Shown here piece by piece: positions 1 to 8,538 of a DNA stretch of 64,000 nt. This DNA comes from Alteromonas sp047556435 (GTDB lineage: Bacteria; Pseudomonadota; Gammaproteobacteria; Enterobacterales; Alteromonadaceae). The position numbers and the translations under genes are program-made. Within the stretch, counting starts at the first letter, position 1, and each line of letters opens with the position of its first letter. The stretch covers positions 3,844,001 to 3,908,000 of the forward strand of contig NZ_CP180210.1 in NCBI RefSeq assembly GCF_047556435.1, read 5' to 3'. A model generated the notes under the pieces. The model saw nothing but the letters and a program-made list of their open reading frames with translations, searched no databases and was not told where the DNA came from.

Positions 1-428
1 TTCAAGGCTTGGCCGCAGACATTTATTGCTTCTTCCTACGCAGCATGTCAGCAAACAACGTAATAATCACTACGCAATGGCAGCAACAAACACACCCTTG
101 CGAAGCAAGTCGTCCTTCCCTTTTCCAAGCCGTGTTACGTCAAGGAAATGTGCCAGGTTCACTGGATTGTGACGAAGTTAAAAAAACGGTAACGAATAAA
201 CAGAAGTGCCGCCCAAGCCAGGGAAAGCATATCTGCACGTACAAGAGGCATCAGCGGCATATGCAGTGTACAGGTAATGCAGCGAGCAGAGTAATCATGA
301 CCATGTGTTTATGCATCGAATGCAGCGCCAGTGCATGGCATGCAAAAGGTCGGGAGGATGTGTTAATAATCGGACTTGTAAACCACGTCACGAGTGCTGA
401 CGTGGTTTACAAGCAGAATACCCTGCGT
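1..428. other. gene-free left edge with a hairpin
   Basis: I see no convincing gene on either strand here. A 156-codon open frame crosses it on the plus strand, but it runs antisense into ftsN and has unprotein-like composition. hslV, which often follows ftsN in gammaproteobacteria, is not recognisable. The only structured element is the perfect inverted repeat at 375-413. Confidence 0.6.
375..413. repeat. perfect 16-bp inverted repeat after ftsN
   Basis: The arms at 375-390 (CTTGTAAACCACGTCA) and 398-413 pair perfectly around a 7-nt loop, 15 nt beyond the ftsN stop codon. Read with ftsN it would form a strong RNA hairpin, but no T-run follows, so it is not a textbook intrinsic terminator. 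It may act as a transcript end-stabiliser or a protein-binding palindrome. Confidence 0.7.
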
Positions 429-989
429 TTACAGGTTCCAGTACCAGATTTGGCAAGTAGAGATGTTCACTTTCCGTAGTGTGTGTTTTGCTCGTTCGGC
501 GTCACGTTTAGAATCAAATGGCCCCAGAATCACTCTGAACCAGTCGCCATTCGCACCGCTACTCGGGCGGATCTGGGCTTCTAGTCCCTGAAAGGCAATT
601 TTCGCTTTCATTTCTTCAGCCTGAGAACGGGTACGGAACGACGCGCACTGCATCAGGTAACGTTTATCAGAAGCTTCCTGTTCCGCGACATCAACCTCCA
701 CTTCATAGCCTGGCAGTGTTTTGATGTACTCCCACTCTTCTTCTGGCAGTTCCGGTAACTCGTCTTCGGAAGGCGCTACCGATTTGGTTACCGGTGCATC
801 CACTTCCGTTTCTGCGGCATCTTTTATCGACCAGAGAAACACTGCAAACCCAACCAGTAAAATAACCACGATTGCCAGCTTGATTCTGGCGTAAGGTGTG
901 ATTTGAGGAGAACCGGGTTTCTTTTTATTCTTTGCTTGCTTTTTCTTCTGCGGCGCACGACCACGAGAAACATAATCACGTTGAGCCAT
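429..989 (-). CDS. ftsN: cell division protein FtsN (SPOR domain)
   Basis: Late divisome protein that binds denuded septal peptidoglycan and activates septum synthesis. The 186-residue product has a basic, Lys-rich cytoplasmic N-terminus (about residues 8-35), a single membrane helix (about 37-55), an acidic and proline-rich periplasmic linker, and a C-terminal SPOR domain (about 107-186) with typical patterns such as QCASF, A-E-E-M-K-A-K and WFRVILGPF. It is shorter than E. coli FtsN (319 aa) because the periplasmic linker is short. It lies directly after priA on the same strand with a 262-bp gap, an arrangement known from other gammaproteobacteria. The domain layout makes FtsN the best call; a generic SPOR protein is the alternative. 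Confidence 0.85.
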   Translation of the reverse strand: MAQRDYVSRGRAPQKKKQAKNKKKPGSPQITPYARIKLAIVVILLVGFAVFLWSIKDAAETEVDAPVTKSVAPSEDELPELPEEEWEYIKTLPGYEVEVDVAEQEASDKRYLMQCASFRTRSQAEEMKAKIAFQGLEAQIRPSSGANGDWFRVILGPFDSKRDAERAKHTLRKVNISTCQIWYWNL

Positions 990-1251
990 AGACGGCGTAC
1001 TTTTCCACTACTGTAATTCATTGACGCGTTGATGATGCCGATGAGGATCCTCATCGCACTGATGGCCAGTGTAACCGCAATTACATTTAATTGCTGCCCA
1101 CTTTGTCAACAAAATGACTAAGTATTTGACGGCCACAGAAAATCAGCTTGGTAACGGAGGCCCGGCACTCTCTGAGCCCGTTTCATCACTTTGGTTTTGT
1201 GCTTTAATGACCGCTTAAATAATAGCTTCCCCTGATACCGACAGCGGCTGC

Positions 1252-3429
1252 TTAACTAAAATCCGTTGGGTCTACATCCACCGACCAGCGAACGCGACTG
1301 GCCTGAGGCTGACTGGACATGTAGGGCAAAGCAATGCGCACAGCATCATGCAGCGGTTTTCGCTTGTCACTTTGACAGAGCAGGATAAACCGGTAACGTC
1401 CCTGTCGCTTTTCCATCAGACCGGGCATCGGACCTATCAACTGAATATGACCGTATTCGGCAAGCACATGCCGACATCCACTTAAAAAATCATAAGCCAG
1501 ACGGCCCTCTACGGCTTCAGCACGCACCACAACCTGACTGGTATAAGGAGGAAGTGCTGCCAGCTTACGCTCTTCCAGCGCATGTCGGGCAAAATGTCCG
1601 TATCCGTTTTGCACCAGATCCTGTAGCAGAGGATGATCAGGATTGTGCGTTTGCAGCCACATTTCTCCCGGCTTGCTGGCGCGTCCAGCACGCCCCGCAA
1701 GCTGCGTCACCAACTGTGCTAGTTTCTCAGCGGCCCGAAAATCCGCACTGAAAAGCGCGCCATCACAATCCAGTACCACCACCAGCGTCACATGTGGAAA
1801 GTGGTGGCCTTTCGATAAAATTTGCGTGCCAATAAGGATTTGGTAATCTCTGGCATTAATCGCGTCGAGCGTGCCCTGCAGTTTATCTTTTCCGCGCACT
1901 GAATCACTGTCTATACGTATCTGGGCCGCATGCGGGAAATGGGTAGCAAGCCCTTGCTCCACTTGTTCAGTCCCCACACCACTGGTGACCAGTTCGGGAC
2001 TGCCGCACGCACCGCAACGCGCCGGTATAGGTCGCGTGGCAGCACAGTGATGACACTGCATACGGTTTAACGAACGATGCACCGTGAAAGGTCGGTCACA
2101 TCGCTCACACATTTCCGTTTCACCGCAGTGGTGACAAAGCAATGCCGGGGCAAACCCACGTCGATTGACAAAAACCAGCACCTGATTGCCCTGTTGCAGA
2201 TGTTGACGCATCACCGTCAGTAACCCCTCGGCAATGCCGCTGTGCAGTGGCTGATCCCGGATATCCAGAATGTGCTGGCGGGTCGACTGAGCACCACCTG
2301 CTCTTTGCGTCAATTGCAAGTGATGGTAGCGGCCGGCTATGGCATTATTCAGCGTTTCCAGCGACGGGGTTGCCGTGCCCATAACCAGCGGAATATTTTC
2401 CTCTTTGGCTCTTAATACCGCCAGATCTCTGGCGTGATAACGGAGTCCGTCCTGCTGTTTAAAAGACTCGTCGTGCTCCTCGTCGACAATCAACATGCCA
2501 GGACTATGCAGGGGGGTAAAAATGGCAGAACGTGTGCCGATAATGATACCAAGTTCACCGGCTCTGGCACGCTGCCAGACTGTCAGCCTGGCGGTATCGG
2601 TGAGCTGCGAATGGAGCACGCCAACCTCAATACCGAAACGGTCAGAAAACCGCTGAACCGTTTGGGGTGTTAATCCTATTTCAGGAACCAGAATCAGTAC
2701 CTGTCTGCCCGCCTTAAGCACAGGTTCAATCGCCTGCAGATATACTTCGGTTTTTCCGCTGCCGGTAACGCCTTCCAGCAAATGGGGGGTAAACGCGTCT
2801 TTCTGTGTAGTGATTGCCGCGATGGCTACTGCTTGTTCACGATCAGGCCGCGGCGCCTGGCCCATTGTAATGTCAGCGACGAATTGCCGGGGCGAAGGCG
2901 TCCATGGGTGACGCTTCTCACAAATCAGCGCTTTCTCTATGAGCGCATTAATCACGGCGGCAGAATAGTCTCGCCGCATTGCCTCTTTGGGCTGCGGCGC
3001 CTCTTTTATTGCCGAAAAACAGGCTTGTTGTTTAGGCGCGCGGCTTAGCGAATCTGGCTGCGTTGTCTCACCGGTTTGTGTGCAATGCAGAAAAAGTACG
3101 CCGTCTGGTATCGCGGCCTCTCCTTTTCGCAGTAATACTGGCAGCACCGTATGCAACACTTCGCCCGGTGCGTGATGATAATATTGAGATAACCATCTGC
3201 ATAGTGTCAGTAGCGTGCCGGACAGTACCGGTTCGTCATCCAGCACCTCGCTGATAGCTTTGATTTTCGATGTGTCTTGCTGTGCATCTGCCTCCCCCAT
3301 CACAATACCCACCACGTTGCGTGGCCCGAACGGAACGCGAACTCTGACACCAGCGTTGAGCGCCGTGTTGTGCTGATAGGTAAAGGTTTGTCTGAGCGGT
3401 ACCGGCACCGCCACATCGATTAGCGCCAT
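1252..3429 (-). CDS. priA: primosomal replication protein N' (PriA helicase)
   Basis: Superfamily 2 3'-to-5' DNA helicase that recognises stalled forks and D-loops and reloads the replicative helicase. About 725 aa, the family's normal size. Visible are the N-terminal DNA-binding domain (VPVPLRQTF start), a Walker A motif GVTGSGKT near residue 220, a DEEHD Walker B near 314, and the zinc-binding insertion with CHHC, CERC, CHHC and CGAC pairs around 430-480, followed by GRAGR (helicase motif VI). I chose the ATG at 3429 because the protein then begins MALIDVAVPVPL like other PriA proteins. An in-frame ATG at 3438 has a GGAG three bases upstream and could also be used; the frame is open further upstream to 3531 without homology support. 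Confidence 0.96.
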   Translation of the reverse strand: MALIDVAVPVPLRQTFTYQHNTALNAGVRVRVPFGPRNVVGIVMGEADAQQDTSKIKAISEVLDDEPVLSGTLLTLCRWLSQYYHHAPGEVLHTVLPVLLRKGEAAIPDGVLFLHCTQTGETTQPDSLSRAPKQQACFSAIKEAPQPKEAMRRDYSAAVINALIEKALICEKRHPWTPSPRQFVADITMGQAPRPDREQAVAIAAITTQKDAFTPHLLEGVTGSGKTEVYLQAIEPVLKAGRQVLILVPEIGLTPQTVQRFSDRFGIEVGVLHSQLTDTARLTVWQRARAGELGIIIGTRSAIFTPLHSPGMLIVDEEHDESFKQQDGLRYHARDLAVLRAKEENIPLVMGTATPSLETLNNAIAGRYHHLQLTQRAGGAQSTRQHILDIRDQPLHSGIAEGLLTVMRQHLQQGNQVLVFVNRRGFAPALLCHHCGETEMCERCDRPFTVHRSLNRMQCHHCAATRPIPARCGACGSPELVTSGVGTEQVEQGLATHFPHAAQIRIDSDSVRGKDKLQGTLDAINARDYQILIGTQILSKGHHFPHVTLVVVLDCDGALFSADFRAAEKLAQLVTQLAGRAGRASKPGEMWLQTHNPDHPLLQDLVQNGYGHFARHALEERKLAALPPYTSQVVVRAEAVEGRLAYDFLSGCRHVLAEYGHIQLIGPMPGLMEKRQGRYRFILLCQSDKRKPLHDAVRIALPYMSSQPQASRVRWSVDVDPTDFS

Positions 3430-3674
3430 GATGCGCATGCACTCCACTACAATTCGGGAAACTGAAAACGTTATAGTATACAGGACATAACCCGGATACC
3501 AACGCGCTGACTGCCTGCATCGCTGCATCACAGGTCGACATGCGGGATCGTCACAACGCCCTCTTCGTCAGACGCCCTTTCTGGCTGTTTGCAGGTGCAA
3601 TGACTCACTGTAAAAAACGCCTGAAAATGCGATGCTGGCTGGCTTTATGAGCGTTTAATTATCACACAAACTGC

Positions 3675-3703
3675 TTGATCCCGAGGGCAAGTTACATTAA
3701 TAT
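3675..3703 (+). promoter_or_regulatory. sigma-70 promoter of rpmE
   Basis: A -35 element TTGATC (3675-3680) and a -10 element TAATAT (3698-3703) are separated by exactly 17 bp. The bases after the -10 box are GC-rich (GCGCCGC), the discriminator type usually linked to stringent control of ribosomal genes. The start codon of rpmE lies about 100 bp downstream, leaving a leader of about 95-100 nt. Assigned by motif only. Confidence 0.65.
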
Positions 3704-3809
3704 GCGCCGCTCTTTACGGCAAGGCCATGGTGCTTTGCATAACTTTTAAGTTGCGTATGGTGTTCAGCTTCGGGCTGGATAGCGATACGGCCTTATAATG
3801 AGGTACCCC

Positions 3810-4022
3810 ATGAAACAAGGTATTCACCCTGATTACGCTGAAATTACTGCAACTTGCTCTTGCGGTAATACCATTAAAGTTCGCTCTACAATGGGTAAAG
3901 ACATCAACCTGGACGTATGTTCATCATGTCACCCGTTCTACACTGGTAAGCAACGTAACGTTGATACCGGTGGTCGTGTAGATCGCTTCAAGAAGCGTTT
4001 TGGTGCACTGGGCAAAAAATAA
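3810..4022 (+). CDS. rpmE: 50S ribosomal protein L31, zinc-binding form
   Basis: Large-subunit ribosomal protein that bridges the subunits at the central protuberance. The 70-residue product carries the cysteine set of the zinc-binding (C+) form, CSCG near residue 16 and CSSCH near 37, so it is rpmE and not the zinc-free paralogue ykgM/rpmE2. The start MKQGIHPDY is preceded by a GAGG 7 bases upstream; an ATG 12 bases earlier overlaps that site and is unlikely to be used. It is transcribed alone from the promoter at 3675 and ends at a strong terminator. The position next to priA is conserved in gammaproteobacteria. Confidence 0.97.
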   Translation: MKQGIHPDYAEITATCSCGNTIKVRSTMGKDINLDVCSSCHPFYTGKQRNVDTGGRVDRFKKRFGALGKK

Positions 4023-4040
4023 GTCTGGTTTCCAAACGAA

Positions 4041-4067
4041 AAAAAGCGCCTTCCCGGCGCTTTTTTT
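4041..4067 (+). terminator. intrinsic terminator of rpmE
   Basis: Stem AGCGCC/GGCGCT with loop TTCCC, preceded by an A-run and followed by seven T residues. It lies about 20 bp after the rpmE stop codon. Confidence 0.9.
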
Positions 4068-4565
4068 GTGTCTGTAATAATTATTCGTCACGATAATTTT
4101 CACCAGCCAGGGCTTCCTTTTGTTATAAGCCAATACCAGCAAAGTAAAAACCAGCGACGCTTCGTCATTCTCTTTTCATTATTATTCACATTTATGCATT
4201 TGGATTCAAAAGCGATATATATTTCGCTCATTTCATAAACAAAATAAATAGCGAATATTGACAGACTTCGCTAGAGACCCGCCTTGGTTCCCGATAAATT
4301 ATAGATTAAACAGCCTGATCAGATATGTTCTGTGAATAATGCTGTGGTAAAGTTGCGCGAAAAAACAGCGAACGCTACGTTATGCTGTATTTATGGCGTG
4401 TTGATAGTTGCAGCACGCCAAAGGCACTATTGACAATAAAACCGTCAAGTAATGTTCACCAGCACGAAAAAGAAGTATTAACAGCACGCCTCTTTTTCAT
4501 GAGACAGTGATGTCACGGCTGGCGGCAGACACCCTCAACCCCTACAGTGAAGGACACTTGAAATA
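4068..4565. other. gene-free leader region before the malic enzyme gene
   Basis: About 500 bp of AT-rich DNA with no credible reading frame. It presumably holds the promoter and regulatory sites of the malic enzyme gene. A TTGACA-like hexamer occurs at 4258-4263 but I see no matching -10 box at the right distance. An AAGGA about 11 bases before the 4566 start codon is the likely ribosome binding site. Confidence 0.4.
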
Positions 4566-5807
4566 ATGTCAGATTTTAGACAACGCGCCCTTGATTATCA
4601 TGCAAAGCCAACCCCTGGAAAAATTCGGGTTGAGCTGTCCAAACCCGCCGAGGGAGTCGATGATCTTGCTCTTGCCTACAGCCCAGGCGTGGCTGAGCCG
4701 GTCCGTGAAATAGCGGAAGATCCTGATGCGGCTTATCAGTACACCGCCAAAGGCAATATGGTTGCGGTTATCAGTAATGGGACCGCCATTCTGGGACTTG
4801 GCAACCTGGGTCCACTGGCGTCTAAGCCGGTGATGGAAGGCAAAGCGCTGCTGTTTAAACGATTCGCGGGGCTGGACGCCATCGACATCGAAGTAAAACA
4901 TCGCACCACCGAAGAGTTCATCAATACGGTAGCCAATATCGCCGATACCTTTGGTGGTATTAATTTAGAAGACATCAAAGCGCCGGAGTGTTTCGAGATA
5001 GAGCAGGAGCTTATCAAACGCTGCAAAATTCCGGTGTTTCATGATGATCAGCACGGCACAGCTATTGTCACCGCCGCCGGCATGCTGAATGCGCTGGAGA
5101 TCCAGGGCAAGAATATTGAAGACGCCAAAATCGTGTGTATGGGTGCAGGTGCGGCCGCCGTTGCCTGTATGGAGCTGTTGATTAAGTGTGGTGCGCAACG
5201 CGAACGCATCTATATGCTTGACAGAAAAGGCGTAATTCACACCCGCCGCGAAGACTTAACTGAACATAAAGCACTGTTTGCGAACAACACCGACAAGCGC
5301 ACGCTGGATGATGTCATGGACGGGGCTGATATCTTTGTCGGCGTATCAGGCCCGGATGTATTGCCGCCGGAAACGCTACGTCTGATGGCAGAAAATCCGA
5401 TTGTCTTTGCCTGCTCCAATCCGGATCCGGAAATTAAACCTGAGCTGGCCCACGAAGTCCGTTCTGACTTAATCATGGCAACGGGCCGTTCCGATTATCC
5501 GAATCAGGTGAATAACGTGCTGTGTTTCCCATTTATCTTCCGCGGCGCACTGGATGTCAGGGCAACGGCAATAAATGATGAAATGAAAGTGGCGGCGGTA
5601 GAAGCTATCAGAGCCATTTCGAAAGAGCCGGTTCCTGAAGAGGTACTGAAAGCCAGTAAAAGCGAATCGCTCACCTTTGGGAAAGATTACATTATCCCCA
5701 AGCCGATGGATCCGCGTCTGTGCTCGCGTATCGCCAGAGCCGTCGCTCAGGCGGCGCTGGATTCTGGAGTAGCAAGACTGGAATCACTACCAGCCTCTTA
5801 CGAATAA
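4566..5807 (+). CDS. malic enzyme, short form (malate to pyruvate)
   Basis: Oxidative decarboxylation of malate to pyruvate and CO2, linking the TCA cycle to gluconeogenesis and NAD(P)H supply. The 413-residue protein has the malic N-terminal domain (AYSPGVAEP near residue 37, GLGNLGPLASKPVMEGK near 76, metal-ligand region DDQHGTAIV near 161) and the NAD-binding domain (MGAGAAAVACMELL near 192, ACSNPDPEIKPE near 283). It lacks the phosphotransacetylase-like C-terminal half of MaeB (759 aa), so it belongs to the short bacterial class. Whether it prefers NAD or NADP cannot be told from sequence. It is monocistronic and converges with metJ. The neighbourhood rpmE-malic enzyme-metJ is also known in related gammaproteobacteria such as Vibrio. 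Confidence 0.93.
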   Translation: MSDFRQRALDYHAKPTPGKIRVELSKPAEGVDDLALAYSPGVAEPVREIAEDPDAAYQYTAKGNMVAVISNGTAILGLGNLGPLASKPVMEGKALLFKRFAGLDAIDIEVKHRTTEEFINTVANIADTFGGINLEDIKAPECFEIEQELIKRCKIPVFHDDQHGTAIVTAAGMLNALEIQGKNIEDAKIVCMGAGAAAVACMELLIKCGAQRERIYMLDRKGVIHTRREDLTEHKALFANNTDKRTLDDVMDGADIFVGVSGPDVLPPETLRLMAENPIVFACSNPDPEIKPELAHEVRSDLIMATGRSDYPNQVNNVLCFPFIFRGALDVRATAINDEMKVAAVEAIRAISKEPVPEEVLKASKSESLTFGKDYIIPKPMDPRLCSRIARAVAQAALDSGVARLESLPASYE

Positions 5808-5816
5808 GACAAAAAC

Positions 5817-5840
5817 AGGTGCTGGTTATGACCAGCACCT
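5817..5840. terminator. hairpin between malic enzyme gene and metJ
   Basis: A perfect 10-bp stem (AGGTGCTGGT at 5817-5826 with ACCAGCACCT at 5831-5840) with a 4-nt loop lies just after the malic enzyme stop codon. A short T-rich tract follows on the plus strand. It sits between two convergent genes, so it could stop transcription from either side, best for the malic enzyme gene. Confidence 0.65.
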
Positions 5841-5904
5841 TTATCTTACTTTTCACGCATCGATTGCAAGACGTCACTTTCTAACACCGACGCCTCAATC
5901 CTGC

Positions 5905-6234
5905 TTACGATTTCAGTGCATCTTCGTCGACCTGTGGGTCGATACCCATCTCTTGCATAATCTTACGGGCTTCTTCAGGAATACGATTCGGATTGTCTTT
6001 GCGCAAATCCTCGTCGCTTGGTAAAGGCTGACCGGTGAATGCATGTAAGAATGCTTCACACAGTAATTCTGAATTGGTGGCATGGCGCAGATTATTAATT
6101 TGTCTGCGTGTTCGCTCATCCGTCAGTTCTTTGAGCACATTGATTGGGATTGAAACGGTAACTTTTTTTACCTGCTCACTCTTTTTTCCGTGCTCTGCGT
6201 AGGGGTGTATATACTTTCCGTTCCATTTTGCCAT
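5905..6234 (-). CDS. metJ: methionine repressor MetJ
   Basis: Ribbon-helix-helix repressor that uses S-adenosylmethionine as corepressor and binds tandem 8-bp Met boxes. The 109-aa product is nearly collinear with E. coli MetJ (105 aa): PYAEHGKKSEQVKK, then the beta-strand contact residues in VTVSIPIN, then TDERTRRQINNLRHATNSELLCEAFLHA. I chose the ATG at 6234, giving MAKWNGKYIHPYAEHGKK as in the family; the frame extends 17 codons upstream without homology. The gene is divergent from metF, with the operators in the 146-bp gap, so it can repress both metF and itself. Confidence 0.97.
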   Translation of the reverse strand: MAKWNGKYIHPYAEHGKKSEQVKKVTVSIPINVLKELTDERTRRQINNLRHATNSELLCEAFLHAFTGQPLPSDEDLRKDNPNRIPEEARKIMQEMGIDPQVDEDALKS

Positions 6235-6321
6235 TAGGGATCCCGGGCTACTCTTATTTATGTTATGAAGAGAAATTCTAAACAATGTGGCGAAAAGGTC
6301 AATTGAGCAGTGTAAACCGCT

Positions 6322-6365
6322 TGACGTCTAGACATATATAAAATAATTTAGACGTCTAAACGTCT
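6322..6365. promoter_or_regulatory. MetJ operator: two pairs of Met boxes
   Basis: The Met box consensus AGACGTCT recurs as adjacent octamers: TGACGTCT (6322-6329) with AGACATAT (6330-6337), then AGACGTCT (6350-6357, perfect) with AAACGTCT (6358-6365). MetJ binds such boxes cooperatively as side-by-side dimers. A possible metF promoter, TTGACG (6321-6326) with TAATTT (6344-6349) at 17-bp spacing, is embedded in the operator, so binding would block RNA polymerase directly. Confidence 0.85.
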
Positions 6366-6380
6366 ACAAGGGTATTCATC

Positions 6381-7262
6381 ATGGTTTCTTACGCACAAGG
6401 TATCGATGCATTGAATCAGTCGCTCTCTGAGCTACGCGATATCGATGTGTCATTTGAGTTTTTTCCACCCAAATCCGAGCAGATGGAGAGAACCCTGTGG
6501 AAATCGGTAGAACGTCTGGCACCACTGAAACCCAGCTATATGTCTGTCACCTACGGCGCAAACAGCGGTGAGCGCGACCGGACTCATGATGTCGTAAAAC
6601 GCATTCAACAGCAAACCGGCGTGCCGGCGGTGCCTCACCTGACCTGCGTCGATGCCTCCAAAGATGAGCTGAAACAAATAGCGAAAGATTATTGGAACTC
6701 CGGTATCCGCCGCATTGTTGCACTGCGAGGCGACTTGCCTCAGGGCGTAGATAAAACTGAAATGTATGCTTCAGATCTGGTCGCGTTGCTCAAAGACGTT
6801 GCGGATTTTGATATTTCAGTGGCAGCCTATCCGGAAAAACATCCTGAAGCCCCTAATGCGCAGTTTGATCTGCTCAACCTGAAGCGCAAAGCTGAAGCTG
6901 GCGCCAGCGAGGCTATCACCCAGTTTTTCTTTGATACCAGTTTATTTCTGCGATTTCGTGATCGCGCTGCCGCAGCAGGCATTGATTTAGATATTGTTCC
7001 TGGCATTCTGCCAGTCACTAACTATCAGACTCTGGTCAAATTTGCCGGCTTTACCAATGTTCACGTACCAGGCTGGTTGCACAAAATGTATGAGGGGCTG
7101 GACGACGATGACCAGACCACCCGTAACTTGCTGGGGGCCAATATCGCCATGGAGCAGGTGAAGGTACTGGCAAAAGAAGGGGTAAAACACTTTCACTTCT
7201 ATACCCTGAATCGTAGTGAGCTTAGCTATGCAATCTGTCATATGCTGGGACTCAGAGCCTGA
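6381..7262 (+). CDS. metF: 5,10-methylenetetrahydrofolate reductase
   Basis: FAD-dependent TIM-barrel enzyme that makes 5-methyl-THF, the methyl donor for methionine synthesis. At 293 aa it matches the bacterial family (E. coli 296). Recognisable segments are FEFFPPK near residue 25 (catalytic Glu), PHLTCVD near 83, RGD near 113, and the FAD/folate region AQFDLLNLKRKAEAGA with ITQFFFD near 170. The ATG at 6381 follows AAGGG by about 8 bases. The Met boxes immediately upstream and the divergent metJ show regulation by methionine supply. metB and metL, neighbours of metJ in E. coli, are not here. Confidence 0.97.
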   Translation: MVSYAQGIDALNQSLSELRDIDVSFEFFPPKSEQMERTLWKSVERLAPLKPSYMSVTYGANSGERDRTHDVVKRIQQQTGVPAVPHLTCVDASKDELKQIAKDYWNSGIRRIVALRGDLPQGVDKTEMYASDLVALLKDVADFDISVAAYPEKHPEAPNAQFDLLNLKRKAEAGASEAITQFFFDTSLFLRFRDRAAAAGIDLDIVPGILPVTNYQTLVKFAGFTNVHVPGWLHKMYEGLDDDDQTTRNLLGANIAMEQVKVLAKEGVKHFHFYTLNRSELSYAICHMLGLRA

Positions 7263-7411
7263 GACTACATTGTAGTTCAGATTATTGCGGCCAACAGTGG
7301 CAGGTAGGATATTGTTATATTGCCAATACTACCTGCACGCGGTTATGCCAGTAAAATGAACAAGTAGCGGCCACCGATTATGAGTAAATGCATTATCAGT
7401 GAAAGCCACCG

Positions 7412-8194
7412 CTACAGCAGCGCCCACTTTTCCATGATTTGCCGATATTCGCCGGATGCTTTAAGCGACGCCAAACCGGCCCTCAGCTTTTCTGTCAGCG
7501 CTACGGAAGTATCAGGGCCGGTTGCCATTTGAAGCTCAAGATTAAGCGGCTCCACTTCAGCCGCACTGACGATGTGAATCGGATCGAGCCCGGCACTACT
7601 GACCTCATATTTACCGGTCACGAGATTAGACAACACCAGGTCAATACGTTTTTTGTATAGAAGCGACCACAGTTCAGTAGGGCTTTTAGCCAAGATCAGG
7701 TTTTGATATTCCTTAAAGCCATGACGCTGTAAATACCCTGCAGAACCGTACCCCCTGACAGTGCCTACCCGATACTTTTTGGCATCGTGAAACTCAGAGA
7801 TTTCAATATCGGCCCTCTCACGAAGGCGAATAAACGACGCTTTTGCCACGTGCACTACCCCCAACCACTGCAGGTCGTTTTCCCTTGCAGGTGTTTTTAG
7901 AACCGACAACAGCACCACATTCGGATGATGCTCCGCTTCATAATAAGCGCGTGCCCAGGGAAGTAATTCAACGGTGGCGTTCAGATGCAAATGCGCGATA
8001 AGCGCGTTGGCAAGATCATATACTGCGCCTTGTTCCACCCCCTCTTCTTCCCAATAAAAAGGGGCGGCGGACTCGCCATAGAAGCGGATAACGGTGCTGT
8101 CGCTGGCGGATACTGTTTGACAAAAATACAGGCATCCGAACACGCTTAACGCTCGCAGGAATGAAATAAGTCTGCTTTTGTTATTGTGCATCAT
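7412..8194 (-). CDS. periplasmic solute-binding protein, family 3 type
   Basis: A 260-aa protein with an N-terminal signal peptide (hydrophobic stretch about residues 10-28, ending near VSASDS) followed by a bilobal type II periplasmic binding fold: GAVYDLANALIAHL near 57, KKYRVGTVRGYG near 137, and a C-terminal EYRQIMEKW near 250, all typical of SBP_bac_3 proteins. The family usually binds amino acids or similar small solutes, but stand-alone members without an ABC permease, as here, are common in Alteromonadales and of unknown ligand. The gene is single and converges with metF. Confidence 0.8.
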   Translation of the reverse strand: MMHNNKSRLISFLRALSVFGCLYFCQTVSASDSTVIRFYGESAAPFYWEEEGVEQGAVYDLANALIAHLHLNATVELLPWARAYYEAEHHPNVVLLSVLKTPARENDLQWLGVVHVAKASFIRLRERADIEISEFHDAKKYRVGTVRGYGSAGYLQRHGFKEYQNLILAKSPTELWSLLYKKRIDLVLSNLVTGKYEVSSAGLDPIHIVSAAEVEPLNLELQMATGPDTSVALTEKLRAGLASLKASGEYRQIMEKWALL

Positions 8195-8538
8195 ACAATA
8201 CTACCACCTGATACTACCGATACCGTGTAAAGCCGGGGCAGTCATCTGCCCAGGAGTCATTATGTACTTGCCGTAACTGTCGTGACCGTGGATAACTGCT
8301 GATGCAGCGGTTCGCCGGGCAATCGTTATTATTTATTTTTACAGTATCACTGGGCATTTTATCACCAAATTCTGAGATTAAAAAAGATACTGCCAAGGAG
8401 ATATTTCGGCCCGGCCCTGCACAGCGACGTTAAAGGAGAGAGCACCGACATCCCCTTCGCCGTGAAACGCATTGCTCACCGGGTAGATGGGGTATACCAT
8501 CTAGATGACAGCAAATTTCGGGTATTCAGGAGTCCGAC
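8195..8538. other. intergenic region with a start-less open frame
   Basis: Divergent region between the solute-binding protein and the YihY-like gene. On the plus strand one frame stays open from 8303 to a TGA at 8540-8542, about 79 codons, without an ATG; the last ~45 codons look protein-like (DIPFAVKRIAHRVDG, YHLDDSKFRVFR). Its stop overlaps the GTG start of the next gene. It may be the remnant or miscalled end of a small gene. Confidence 0.35.

Noticed and set aside
9..479. 156-codon frame at the left edge
   Set aside because: Runs antisense into ftsN, no family likeness and no ribosome site.
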